A stretch of DNA of 64,000 nucleotides. Source: Citrobacter tructae. GTDB lineage: Bacteria; Pseudomonadota; Gammaproteobacteria; Enterobacterales; Enterobacteriaceae. Of the stretch, positions 17,716 to 26,151 are shown piece by piece. The notes beneath the pieces are model-generated. The model made no database searches. It was not told the origin of the DNA and was given only the letters and a program-made list of their open reading frames with translations. The position numbers were made by a program, and so were the translations under genes. Within the stretch, counting starts at the first letter, position 1. The number at the start of each line of letters is the position of its first letter. The stretch is from contig NZ_CP038468.1 in NCBI RefSeq assembly GCF_004684345.1, positions 1 through 64,000 of the forward strand, read 5' to 3'.

Positions 17716-19003
17716 AAATTTTACCTTCAGTGGTATAGCTGAACGCACTGCCATTCAGCTCGAAAGAGATTCGGGTTAGTCGGATACCAGTTTCATCCAG
17801 ACCGTCGAATAACATGATGGAGGGGAGGGGAGCGGAGAAACTAAACACGTATTCCTGCCAGTCCTGCACGGGAGGCGGCTCTCCGTTCGCCCCTGGCAGG
17901 ACTGGAGGTGCAGCTACATCAGTGATGTTGAGCATGACCTGCTGTCGCTGGAACCAGGAGAGGATACGGATGAACTGCGTTGAGCTGCTCGGCACGGCTT
18001 CATCTTTGAGTGGGCTGTCAGGGGGAGCCAGTGTAACCCTGGCTTCCCGCCCCCCCTCTTTCAGATTGAATACAGGTGTGACACCGAAAACTTCCCGGGC
18101 GCGGGCCAGGAATCCCTCTACTGTACCGCCCGGCATAATCTGGTACAGAAGTGTTATCCCATCAGGTGAACAGGTTCCGGATGTCAGCTTCCAGCTTTCC
18201 AGAACATACTTCGCCGGATCGGTCCGTCTCTGACAATCGTTGAGAAGATCCGTAGCCGTGACTTCGTGTGCCCAGGGGTGAGGCAGAGATTGAGGTTTTA
18301 CCTGGGTGGCAAACATCGCGCGGGCCCTGGCCTGGATTTCCTCGGCGGTGAGCGTCGGCTCCTCTGGTGGTGTGGCAGCCTGCCACCAGGTAATGCCAAA
18401 TGTACCCATCAGCAATATCGCGCTGGCTAAAAACCAGCGTTGTCTTTGCAGTCCATCAACATGTACACGGCATTGCTGTCGTCTACGCGCAGAGAGTCCG
18501 GTAAAGAGACTGTTGGCTTCAAGCGGGGTGTCCACTGTGGCCAGACACTTCCATCCTTCTGACGGCGGTTCATTCATGCTCAGGAACAGTGTCAGCAGCG
18601 TTTGCATTTTGTCTGCGCCCCCCGTTTTATCGGCGGTGACGGCAGGCAAACCATTGATGCTGGCCAGAAACACGAAATCAGTACTATTCAGTCGGTAAAT
18701 ACCATATCCGTTTCGTGTACTGGCACAAAAAGCGAGCGCCAGTGAGTAAAGCTGATGCCGGCGATGACGGGCTGGCAATCGGCCGCCCCCAACTACCTGT
18801 TGCTGCCTGTCCCGTCCATTTATTCGTTCACTGGAAGCATTAACACCGATACCTGCTGTACTGGCGGGCCGTGCTTTTCTCAGTTGAAATGACGGTAGCC
18901 GGAATTTCTGCCTTTCCTTTGGTGCCCAGTCCATTCCCGCCAGCCAGTAACGGCTGCGAGATTTTCCATCCCGGATTGTAAACAGGTAAGCCTCATCATT
19001 CAT
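17699..19003 (-). CDS. pilO: PilO, inner-membrane pilus accessory protein
   Basis: 434 residues with one transmembrane helix at about 196-212 (FLASAILLMGTFGITWW) separating an N-terminal cytoplasmic part from a periplasmic domain. GGAGG precedes the ATG, which is one base from the pilN stop. Synteny and length fit R64 PilO. Function in assembly is not defined in detail. Confidence 0.88.
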   Translation of the reverse strand: MNDEAYLFTIRDGKSRSRYWLAGMDWAPKERQKFRLPSFQLRKARPASTAGIGVNASSERINGRDRQQQVVGGGRLPARHRRHQLYSLALAFCASTRNGYGIYRLNSTDFVFLASINGLPAVTADKTGGADKMQTLLTLFLSMNEPPSEGWKCLATVDTPLEANSLFTGLSARRRQQCRVHVDGLQRQRWFLASAILLMGTFGITWWQAATPPEEPTLTAEEIQARARAMFATQVKPQSLPHPWAHEVTATDLLNDCQRRTDPAKYVLESWKLTSGTCSPDGITLLYQIMPGGTVEGFLARAREVFGVTPVFNLKEGGREARVTLAPPDSPLKDEAVPSSSTQFIRILSWFQRQQVMLNITDVAAPPVLPGANGEPPPVQDWQEYVFSFSAPLPSIMLFDGLDETGIRLTRISFELNGSAFSYTTEGKIYASAK

Positions 19004-19004
19004 T

Positions 19005-20681
19005 TCAGCCTCCGGAGTTCTGCGGGAACGTCGGCGTGATCACTATGACCAAAGTGGTTCGCTCGTTTTTACCTGACTGACTTCCACCCAGGAGCGGATT
19101 CCCTGGCGTGAAGGTACCGGACTTATTGACGGAGGTATTGTTCTGATCAAAGCCGGTGAGGATCAGCGACTGCCCGGCCCGGAGGTTTGCCTTCTGGCTC
19201 AGGGAGCGCAGTTTGGTATATGGCATCTCTATATAGGAGTTGCCGTCTTTTGACGTGAAGTTACGAATAGTAGGTGGATCAGACAGATTGAAGTTCACCT
19301 GCAGCTGAACATTACCTGTTTCCTGAATTAACGGCAGGAGGGTCATGTTGAACCCGGTAGTGATCATCCCCGGAGTCAGAGTTGTGGTGGCGCCAACATC
19401 AGTGGTGGTTGTTGTAGCCGACTGTGCCACATAAACCGTCTGATCTGCCATCTGGATAGGCACGGGCGTCAGGTTTGTCACGGTGCTGGACTGAGAGGTG
19501 ACGACGCTGACATCACCCTGTTCGGACAGTGCTTTTAGCAGCAGGCTGGAGCCAGCAAACTTCGCGGCATTACCGGTAGCGGTATCAAGAATGGATGCGC
19601 CGGCAGATATACCGCCAGAGAGATCCCCGGTAGCGTTATTAAGCGTTGCGCCAGCTGAATGCAGTGACTTGTAGACCAGATTCCAGTCAATCCGGAAATC
19701 TTCATTTCGTGAATTACCGACGCTCAGTACTTCAACATTCAGCGCTACCTGCCGGTTCATGATGAGATTCTGCTCGTTCACGTAACGGGCCACGGCAGCC
19801 TGTACTGAAGGTGTATCCGTCACAATCAGTGATGAGCTGGACGAGGACAGCCAGTAGCGGCCTTTATTTGGAGTCAGCATGGACTCAACAGCTTTGCGCA
19901 GATCAGCATACAGATCGTATTCCTGACCGGTAGTTGTGCTCTGGGAGGTGGTGGATTCCCCGGATGCGGAGTTATCCGTGCCACTGGTGGCCCCCATACT
20001 GCTGGTCGTTCCTGAACTGACGCTCGACGTGCTGGACGTTTTGGTATTCAGCATGGCCAACGAATAGGTCCGGGTTTCCATCAGGTAGAAAACGATGGTG
20101 CCATTATCCATTCGCCAGTAGAGACCGCTACGGCTGGCCATCAGATCCAGAAGCCCGCCCAGATCGCCCTGCCACATCAATCCGGTGAGATTCAGGGGCT
20201 GGCTGGTTCCGCCTGTTGCCGGAGAGGTTACGCCACCCAGGCTTGCCAGTGGTGTCCGCCCACTGTCATCAGGGGGGGGGAGTGAGCCACTCATCTGGCG
20301 TGTGACGCCGGTGCTGACGCTACTCTGGCTGATATCAATGGCATCAGGAGTAAATATGACTGGTGTGCCGCACAAAGCTGTGATGCGTTGTGCCAGTTCC
20401 TGCAGCGTAATGTTCTTTTTTGCCTGAGTTATGTTACAGGACGGAGCCTGGCGGTTTCTTTCCCGTACGGCGACAGGAATGGGGCTGGGGTTAATCCACT
20501 GCCGGTCCGTCCAGGTCAGTGGTTGTTGGTGTTGGGTTCGTGGCAGCTGCGCCTGCGCGCGGGCTACCGTGGCATCAGATTGAGCCTTCGTCTGCATTTT
20601 GTTGATTTCAGAGAAGGTACAGCCTGCGAGCATGGCAAAGCAGGACGCCATCAGCAGGCGCCGCAAAAGGGTTTTCTTCAT
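19005..20681 (-). CDS. pilN: PilN, outer-membrane secretin lipoprotein
   Basis: 558 residues with lipobox MLAGC (Cys at about 21). Secretin N-domains are followed by the C-terminal secretin core (QVALNVEVLSVGNS to VIVITPTF). A Ser/Thr-rich linker lies at about 215-255, as in BfpB/PilN secretins. Forms the pore through which the thin pilus exits. Confidence 0.93.
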   Translation of the reverse strand: MKKTLLRRLLMASCFAMLAGCTFSEINKMQTKAQSDATVARAQAQLPRTQHQQPLTWTDRQWINPSPIPVAVRERNRQAPSCNITQAKKNITLQELAQRITALCGTPVIFTPDAIDISQSSVSTGVTRQMSGSLPPPDDSGRTPLASLGGVTSPATGGTSQPLNLTGLMWQGDLGGLLDLMASRSGLYWRMDNGTIVFYLMETRTYSLAMLNTKTSSTSSVSSGTTSSMGATSGTDNSASGESTTSQSTTTGQEYDLYADLRKAVESMLTPNKGRYWLSSSSSSLIVTDTPSVQAAVARYVNEQNLIMNRQVALNVEVLSVGNSRNEDFRIDWNLVYKSLHSAGATLNNATGDLSGGISAGASILDTATGNAAKFAGSSLLLKALSEQGDVSVVTSQSSTVTNLTPVPIQMADQTVYVAQSATTTTTDVGATTTLTPGMITTGFNMTLLPLIQETGNVQLQVNFNLSDPPTIRNFTSKDGNSYIEMPYTKLRSLSQKANLRAGQSLILTGFDQNNTSVNKSGTFTPGNPLLGGSQSGKNERTTLVIVITPTFPQNSGG

Positions 20682-20695
20682 GGGGAAAATCCGGA

Positions 20696-21136
20696 TTAGT
20701 TGAGGTAAACCACGGCGCCTTCAGAAACGCCCTGTGGTGCCGTGAGTCCGGTGGCAAGACCGGAGAGCCAGATTAGCTGGCCACTTCTCATGGTGCCGAT
20801 AAGTGCCGAACCGCGACTCTGTGCCCGTAATGCATCAACGAGCCCAGGTTGTTCCGGCATCCAGATCCACAATCTGCTCTGAAGTAACCGGTACTGGATT
20901 CGGCTGTCGGGCGTGAAGGGAAGACCCAGTTGATCGGTTGGAATGGCGCCCTCCTTCTGACCTGTCTTGTAACGCCAGTCATTAACACGATTAGCGATGG
21001 TCAGGAACTGGGATGCATAAAACTGGCCGCTCTGTGTTTGTATAGCTGTCCGACTGTTCTGATTGCGCTGGGAATCTATATCACCGGCGATAAGGAAAAA
21101 TATCATACCGATGGCCAGTATGACCCAGCCCATCAT
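20696..21136 (-). CDS. pilM: PilM, small pilus biogenesis protein
   Basis: 146 residues from the ATG at 21136 that overlaps the pilL stop. The N-terminal hydrophobic helix (GWVILAIGMIFFLIAGDI) anchors the protein in the inner membrane. Close to the ~145 residues of R64 PilM. Required for pilus formation in R64; mechanism unknown. Confidence 0.85.
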   Translation of the reverse strand: MMGWVILAIGMIFFLIAGDIDSQRNQNSRTAIQTQSGQFYASQFLTIANRVNDWRYKTGQKEGAIPTDQLGLPFTPDSRIQYRLLQSRLWIWMPEQPGLVDALRAQSRGSALIGTMRSGQLIWLSGLATGLTAPQGVSEGAVVYLN

Positions 21137-22257
21137 CGACCTGCCGGAGTGTCTGTGACTGATACCACGCACTGCATGCGGGAAGCTTCTGCATAAAGCG
21201 GTTTCTGTGCGGTACGGTAAAGGTCGAACATTTGGCCGAGCATGGTTTCAAATGAACCGCGGAATGTCAGCGGAGCATCAAGCCGATAATCCGTCACGGC
21301 GACAGGCCATATAACCGTCCAGTGTGGTGAAGCGCCAGATTCACAGCGGGTGTCCTGTGCCCATTTCATCAGCATTTCCCGCAGAGTTGTACCAGCCGGT
21401 GCCGTCCAGGTTTTGCCCTGAATCACAGGTGCGATCGGTTGTCCTGTGACTGGCTGCGGTTTCACCGCTACCGGTGTCTGCGCCGATTTTGTCGTTACAG
21501 GGGCCGGAGATTTAACAGTTGCCTGCGTTACTGGTTGGGCTGAATCCGGGCCGCTGAATGGGTTTTTCGGTACGCCGGCTGCCTGGGCAGGAGTTGTTCG
21601 GTTTTCAGTGGACGACGCAGAGGTTTTTAACTGAGCAGATTGACCCTTTCGCTGCAGTGTGACGGCATGACGATTCCAGTCCACCTGCGCCTGGATTGAT
21701 TGCTCTTCCAGCAAACGGTTGAGCACCCTAGTCCACTGGTCATTGGTGTATACCGAGACGATACGGGTATTCAGGACAGGGCGCAGTGCATTCTCGTAGT
21801 TGAGTGCCCAGCCAGTGGGAATGATACGTTTGACCCACTGTTCGAGTGTGAGGTTGCGCGCCGGTGATAATGACAGAACTTCAACGGGACCCGGTGTGCC
21901 GATAAATGTAAGTGTTGACAGTGATGGGTTCGCGATTGAACCAGGTGCGCTGGATTTACTTGTGGAGGAAGCCAGCATTGTTGGTTGAGGTAAAGGCGAG
22001 GTCTTCGATAACTGCGCTGCAGTTGCCGACTGTCGTACGGGAACAGGTGTAGCGGCCGGAGGCGCTATCCGTCGTTGTGTTTGTTTGATTATATCAGCGC
22101 TGTCGCTGATCTGACCGTCTACAAACACGAGTGCAGGGGTGTCTGGTGCGACATTACGGTTTTGAAATCCCGTGCAGCTGCTCAACAGTGACGGTATTAA
22201 CAGGGGCAGGGCAATTTTATGCACGCTGACGTCCCGGGTGAATGGTCGAAACTTCAT
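21133..22257 (-). CDS. pilL: PilL, pilus lipoprotein with TcpQ-like domain
   Basis: 374 residues. A lipobox-like SLLSSC occurs at about residue 28. A Pro/Thr/Ala-rich linker (residues ~215-280) precedes a C-terminal TcpQ/PilL domain (TLREMLMKWAQDTRC to VSVTDTP). Likely outer-membrane partner of the secretin PilN. First gene of the pil block here; pilI, pilJ and pilK of R64 are absent. Confidence 0.88.
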   Translation of the reverse strand: MKFRPFTRDVSVHKIALPLLIPSLLSSCTGFQNRNVAPDTPALVFVDGQISDSADIIKQTQRRIAPPAATPVPVRQSATAAQLSKTSPLPQPTMLASSTSKSSAPGSIANPSLSTLTFIGTPGPVEVLSLSPARNLTLEQWVKRIIPTGWALNYENALRPVLNTRIVSVYTNDQWTRVLNRLLEEQSIQAQVDWNRHAVTLQRKGQSAQLKTSASSTENRTTPAQAAGVPKNPFSGPDSAQPVTQATVKSPAPVTTKSAQTPVAVKPQPVTGQPIAPVIQGKTWTAPAGTTLREMLMKWAQDTRCESGASPHWTVIWPVAVTDYRLDAPLTFRGSFETMLGQMFDLYRTAQKPLYAEASRMQCVVSVTDTPAGR

Positions 22258-22279
22258 GGTTTGTTCCTTTTGTTATCGG

Positions 22280-22960
22280 TCAGTGAAGGTCTGGCCGCCA
22301 GAGATTACCGCTGCCGACATTTTCTCGATCTCCCCATGCTCCCCATGCGGTTTCCGGCAGGGTACTATGTCCGATATAGAGAGTGCGTAAAGTAGCTTTA
22401 GACAACGAGGTGTCCCGGCCTCGAACAACAGAGAAACGATCGAGATAGAAAGACTTTTCAACTTCTTCGTCCTCGTTTTTTTTCAGCAGGAGTTGAAATG
22501 TGACAGGTGAAATCATTGAGCCTGTTGCGGTAAATGCTTCTTCCATACGAGTGAGCTGCAGGATGTGATTCTTCCGAGTGCGCTGGCGCTCCATGATTTC
22601 GGTGACAACTTGTTCAGGCCAGGGGCAGAGGCAGTGTTTCCAACCAAGTCCTAGAAGTGAATTAAGTACTGCCCGGAATCGAAAAAGATCGCAGTTCCCG
22701 GTTGATACAGAGTTCGTCCAGAGCGTAGTCAGTACGGCATCAATGGAGCGTTTTTTTTCGGTTTCGAGTAACTGCCGGATAGTCATGAACTCGCTTCCCA
22801 TTCCTTTGAATGTCGGTATTCTTCTTGCTCCGCTTAACCATTCAGTGATGAATCTACGTTTGCCACGCTCTGAGGTTATGTGATGGTTTTCGACTGCCGT
22901 ACGTAAGGCAACGAGAATGCACCACAAGAGATGGCTGACCTGTTCCTGGGTGGATTGCAT
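22280..22960 (-). CDS. traC: TraC-like regulator or accessory protein
   Basis: 226 residues, soluble, no clear motif. Placed by synteny: in R64 traC follows the NusG-like traB and precedes pil genes, and both are positive regulators of transfer. Sequence alone would not identify it. Only 22 bp separate it from pilL. Confidence 0.5.
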   Translation of the reverse strand: MQSTQEQVSHLLWCILVALRTAVENHHITSERGKRRFITEWLSGARRIPTFKGMGSEFMTIRQLLETEKKRSIDAVLTTLWTNSVSTGNCDLFRFRAVLNSLLGLGWKHCLCPWPEQVVTEIMERQRTRKNHILQLTRMEEAFTATGSMISPVTFQLLLKKNEDEEVEKSFYLDRFSVVRGRDTSLSKATLRTLYIGHSTLPETAWGAWGDRENVGSGNLWRPDLH

Positions 22961-22988
22961 GGTTTGTCTCTCTTAGGTTCCGGTTTCT

Positions 22989-23098
22989 GGCAATGACGTC
23001 TGTACCTTCATTCCGCCAGAATGAAGGAAGCCTGAGTGCTGGCTGGTTAAAGGAACAGAGGTTGTTCATCGGGTAGGACCAGCCCAGACGTCATTGCC
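22989..23098. repeat. 13-bp inverted repeat forming a long hairpin in the traC leader
   Basis: GGCAATGACGTCT at 22989-23001 and AGACGTCATTGCC at 23086-23098 are perfect inverted repeats. Inside the loop CCTTCATTC/GAATGAAGG forms a second stem. Located in the untranslated leader between the terminator at 23111 and traC. Confidence 0.7.
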
Positions 23099-23110
23099 GG
23101 AAAACGGTGC

Positions 23111-23136
23111 AAAAAAAAGCCCCCATAGACGGGGGA
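23111..23136 (-). terminator. Strong intrinsic terminator between traB and traC
   Basis: On the minus strand a CCCCCGTCTATGGGGGC hairpin is followed by eight T residues. Transcription from traB would end here unless antiterminated. Confidence 0.85.
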
Positions 23137-23199
23137 AACTAAAAGGGATGGAGTGATAACTGGTTAAGGCCAGTTTAAGAGGCTACGGTAAATTACATT

Positions 23200-23709
23200 T
23201 CAAAACCCCCATGCATCAGCATGGGTGATCATATCGAACAACATCGCTGTCCTGGATATTGGGTGTTCCATTTTTTCTAGCTGTGTCAGGCGTTTGTACT
23301 GACTTTTTGTAAGCCAAATATTTGATGCAACTTCCAGTTCATCCCTTGCTGCAGGGTGATGGGTAGGGTCGGGATATTTTTTCATTAATGCTTCAACCAC
23401 CCTTGTGTTCACTGGGGTGATTTGGCTACCGAACTTCACAAAATCGCAGAAGGCTGAGTGCGCCCTAATAGTATCTATCTTTTGAACATCAAAATTGGCT
23501 TTTAGGAAAAAATATCCAGGAAAAACTGCAGATACCCTTTTTCTGAAAACATGCGGTGCATCAGCACGACGTATTTTCGTTAAGGATAATGGCGTCCAGG
23601 GAGTAATTCTCCTGTCGTGTAGCCAGCCGAATAATTTCTCGCGATTTTTGCCCCCCGTAATATAGAGAGCAAGATACCATTGTTGGTTACATACAGTCTC
23701 AATATTCAT
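23200..23709 (-). CDS. traB: TraB, NusG/RfaH-like transcription antiterminator
   Basis: 169 residues from the ATG at 23709 (in-frame upstream starts at 23739 ATG and 23754 TTG are possible). The N-terminal NGN domain is visible: QQWYLALYITGGKN, ITPWTPLSLTK, VFPGYFFLKANF, FVKFGSQITPV. It is followed by a short C-terminal region. R64 TraB is a NusG-type activator of transfer genes. It probably lets RNA polymerase pass the terminator just downstream into traC-pil. Confidence 0.82.
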   Translation of the reverse strand: MNIETVCNQQWYLALYITGGKNREKLFGWLHDRRITPWTPLSLTKIRRADAPHVFRKRVSAVFPGYFFLKANFDVQKIDTIRAHSAFCDFVKFGSQITPVNTRVVEALMKKYPDPTHHPAARDELEVASNIWLTKSQYKRLTQLEKMEHPISRTAMLFDMITHADAWGF

Positions 23710-23960
23710 TTTTGAACGCTTCGCGCAGAATTGATCCATGACGGGATAATTCAATGTTCAACGGGGACGAACATACTCAACCATGACGACTAACAGTCTT
23801 ACTAACAAACACTTAAGTTTGCCTGCTGTATTGGGGGTCTCATAGCTCAGAATGCTCTTGTAGGGTAGACCCTCAAGTAAAATTGGCGGCAATACTTAAA
23901 GGTCTGCGCGTATAATTCTATCCCAGTAAACCAAAGTAAAGTGTAAATAGTCCAAGTCTT

Positions 23961-23990
23961 AAAAATGCACCCTTAAGGGGTGCATTTTTT
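23961..23990 (-). terminator. Intrinsic terminator after the small LuxR-type gene
   Basis: AAATGCACCCTTAAGGGG, then TGCATTTTTT, forms a GC-rich stem with A and T tracts on both sides, so it can act on either strand. It ends three bases from the stop of the gene at 23993. Confidence 0.85.
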
Positions 23991-23992
23991 GA

Positions 23993-24253
23993 TTAATTTG
24001 TGATCATTAATGAAATCATAAAAAAATATGAGCGTGACAATATTACTGCCCGCATTGCATCGTTGCTTTTTAAGTTCAGAGCCTTAGTGCTTCGCTTAAG
24101 ATGTGATCGGACCGTTTCAACAGAGATATTGCAAATGTCAGCAATGGATTCATATGTATTTCCGTGTGCATACAGAGTCACAATTTCTAACTGTTTTTTG
24201 GAAAGTTCAGGAAAAACGCTATGCAGGGCGTTAATAGTGTTCTCATTAATCAT
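23993..24253 (-). CDS. Small LuxR-type HTH transcriptional regulator
   Basis: 86 residues from ATG 24253 with GGGGA upstream; a TTG extension to 24271 is possible. Almost the whole protein is a GerE/LuxR helix-turn-helix (LSKKQLEIVTLYAHGNTYES, then IADICNISVETVRSHLKRST). No sensory domain. Likely regulates the adjacent transfer genes with the PAS-LuxR protein encoded at 24705. Confidence 0.8.
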   Translation of the reverse strand: MINENTINALHSVFPELSKKQLEIVTLYAHGNTYESIADICNISVETVRSHLKRSTKALNLKSNDAMRAVILSRSYFFMISLMITN

Positions 24254-24479
24254 TGTGAAGTCCCCTGGCAAATCAGTACGTAATAAATTTACGCGTAAAA
24301 TGCATCTCCCTTAATGGGGAGAAACCCCATTGAACATGTTGTGATATGTGGTATGGATTAGGGCGTTCTGTTTAGAGAACACATCAGCTACAAGGCATTG
24401 AAAGCCAAGTTTATTTGCTAAGGGGGATTGAGAATTCTTTGATAAGTTCTTGAGCATTGTAGATGAAGCTCCCGTGTAG

Positions 24480-24700
24480 ATATGATATCGGCTACCACGG
24501 AGTTCTCACGCTCTGGTGGCAGCCCAGGCAGGGGTGAGAAACCGGCCTACACGGTACCGGCCAACCTTACGGTTGCCCTACCTGAACCGCCATTACACAG
24601 ATGTGCTGGTTCAGTACACAAAAAAACACGCTATGCGTGTCTATGTGCACGTGTAGATACGGGTTCTCACGCCCGGTCACAGGATTTACTATGACTGTTG
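24480..24700. other. Intergenic region rich in inverted repeats
   Basis: The 433-bp gap between two minus-strand regulator genes holds several stems: TTCTCAC/GTGAGAA arms at 24503-24542, GGCC/GGCC stems around ACCGGCC at 24542-24563, AACC/GGTT at 24563-24575, and the terminator at 24619. Either the 3' region of the PAS-LuxR transcript or a small RNA; no known RNA family recognised. Nothing else seen between 24272 and 24480. Confidence 0.4.
24619..24641 (-). terminator. Intrinsic terminator downstream of the PAS-LuxR gene
   Basis: Minus strand reads GACACGCATAGCGTG then TTTTTTTG: a six-base stem with a T tract. Confidence 0.75.
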
Positions 24701-24704
24701 AAGA

Positions 24705-25367
24705 CTACTGTTTGCTTAGTGATGAGTCAACTAGATACGCATCAGGATCAGCTCTGAATAATCGAAATCTCGGCTTTAAAAATCGAGGGGGGATATAGGC
24801 ATCCCAGTTATTCTTCTTGCAAACTTCTATTAGCTCGGCCCCTGACGCGGTCCCGGTTTTCTGCAGACATCTGCTGATTCTGTGTTCTACCGCTTTTAAA
24901 GAAGTCCCTAATATCCGAGACATAATTTTCCTGCTGTATTTAAGAGATATTAAAAAAATGACTTCCCATTCAGCATTAGTAAATATCTCGGACGGTACCC
25001 TATATACCAACGATTTGGGAACGTCTCCCGACAGTAAGCTATCTGGTCCAAAAATATCAACAGGTCTTACCTGAAGCATAGTACCGGAACAGATCCCTTC
25101 ATCGTCATAATAGGGCCGGGACTCGAAGTACAAAGCATGTATAGAGTTGCTCTCACCTATTGGATGCGTAACGATTGAAGAGAACTGGTCTTCATGCTCC
25201 ATAACAAGTTCTTCCTGATTGTGTATTCGCTGTGAAAGGTAAGCTAAGGATGTAGGAAGTTGGTCTAATGTTTTACCTACAATAGGATAATCATAAGGGA
25301 GTTTTAATAACCTAAGAAAGGCTTGGTTTACTGCTACATACTGCAGGCTACCATTCTTGATTGTCAT
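24705..25367 (-). CDS. PAS domain plus LuxR-type HTH regulator
   Basis: 220 residues. The N-terminal half looks like a PAS domain (AVNQAFLRLLKLPYDYPIVG to MLQVRPVDIFG). The C-terminal half has a LuxR-like HTH (FTNAEWEVIFLISLKYSRK, then GTSLKAVEHRISRCLQKTG). Such proteins resemble TraJ-type regulators of conjugation and quorum-like activators. GGGAA precedes the ATG. Likely a control gene for the transfer region; signal unknown. Confidence 0.78.
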   Translation of the reverse strand: MTIKNGSLQYVAVNQAFLRLLKLPYDYPIVGKTLDQLPTSLAYLSQRIHNQEELVMEHEDQFSSIVTHPIGESNSIHALYFESRPYYDDEGICSGTMLQVRPVDIFGPDSLLSGDVPKSLVYRVPSEIFTNAEWEVIFLISLKYSRKIMSRILGTSLKAVEHRISRCLQKTGTASGAELIEVCKKNNWDAYIPPRFLKPRFRLFRADPDAYLVDSSLSKQ

Positions 25368-25637
25368 AGGTTCCCTGCTGTTGGAAATCAGGTTTAAGAC
25401 CTGAGGAGCAAGTTGGAATTTTTTTTTGAAGAAATGATTTTAGACATCATCCGCTAATGGCCGTATCTATTTGAATTTTAGAGGTATATTCTGTGTGCGG
25501 ATGTACTATATCATGTAAAACTACACTTAACTGAGTTTGATCAGCGATCATAATATTAGTTAATGATGCTTTTAAGTGTCTGATTGTATGCTACGATACA
25601 ATAATTCGTAGGTGCTATCTGTAAACCAGGAGGAGTT

Positions 25638-25838
25638 ATGGCACATCCGATACATTGCACGAAAGTCGCTGGTATCACGGAGTTCAAAAGGGATCCGTTA
25701 GGGACTGTCGAGTCAGCAGAGGGTGATGCTATTGCTATTCTGAATCGTAGCGCGCCGGCGTTTTATCTTGTACCACTAGAGCTTTTCGAGAGCTTAAAAC
25801 GAGACGCAGAAGCGCATCGTTCCAGAAGTGAAGCTTAA
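25638..25838 (+). CDS. Orphan Phd/YefM-like antitoxin-fold protein
   Basis: 66 residues with an AGGAGG ribosome site. The pattern VAGITEFKRDPLGTVESAEG, then AIAILNRSAPAFYLVPLELF, is typical of prevent-host-death antitoxins. No toxin gene follows; only short frames lie before the antisense RNA region. It occupies the place of copB/repA2 in IncFII plasmids, so it could act as a replication repressor or be a leftover antitoxin. Confidence 0.7.
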   Translation: MAHPIHCTKVAGITEFKRDPLGTVESAEGDAIAILNRSAPAFYLVPLELFESLKRDAEAHRSRSEA

Positions 25839-25984
25839 TCCTGGTGCTGGAGAGATCCTAAAAATTGATCCTGCATTGTTGTGGTGATAAAGTCGGTGAA
25901 CTTATTGTTATAAATGAATTTATTAGGTTGTCACGCCTTAGAAGGTGACAGGTTCTGGCAGGTTAGTTAACTAAGCCCAGAAAA

Positions 25985-26040
25985 GCAAAAACCCCGATAA
26001 TCTTAGATACTTGGCGGCATCGCGAGATTAACGGGGTCCT
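25985..26040 (-). ncRNA. CopA/RNAI-like antisense RNA stem-loop
   Basis: ACCCCGATAATCT (25991-26003) and AGATTAACGGGGT (26025-26037) form a long stem with the loop motif TTGGCG (YUNR-type turn). This is the CopA/CopT layout of IncFII plasmids, where the same AACCCCGATAATCTT start occurs. The antisense RNA would be transcribed from the minus strand and control translation of the leader peptide and repA. Exact ends not determinable here. Confidence 0.75.
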
Positions 26041-26049
26041 TAACAAATC

Positions 26050-26151
26050 ATGCAGAAGTTGTTGCTTCTGTATGGGAGTATAACCCGTGCGCGAAAAAAG
26101 ACAAGAGATTCCGTGCTTACTCCTTCTGTGCAACATAAGCGCAGGAAGTAG
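26050..26151 (+). CDS. Replication leader peptide (Tap-like)
   Basis: 33-residue frame (MQKLLLLYGSITRARKKTRD, continuing to KRRK). Its TAG stop shares one base with the GTG start of repA, as in tap-repA1 coupling of IncFII plasmids. Copy control by the antisense RNA would act through translation of this peptide. Confidence 0.75.
   Translation: MQKLLLLYGSITRARKKTRDSVLTPSVQHKRRK

Noticed and set aside
25838..26040. Toxin gene paired with the Phd-like protein
   Set aside because: No frame of adequate length or with a start lies here; the region is the antisense RNA and leader.
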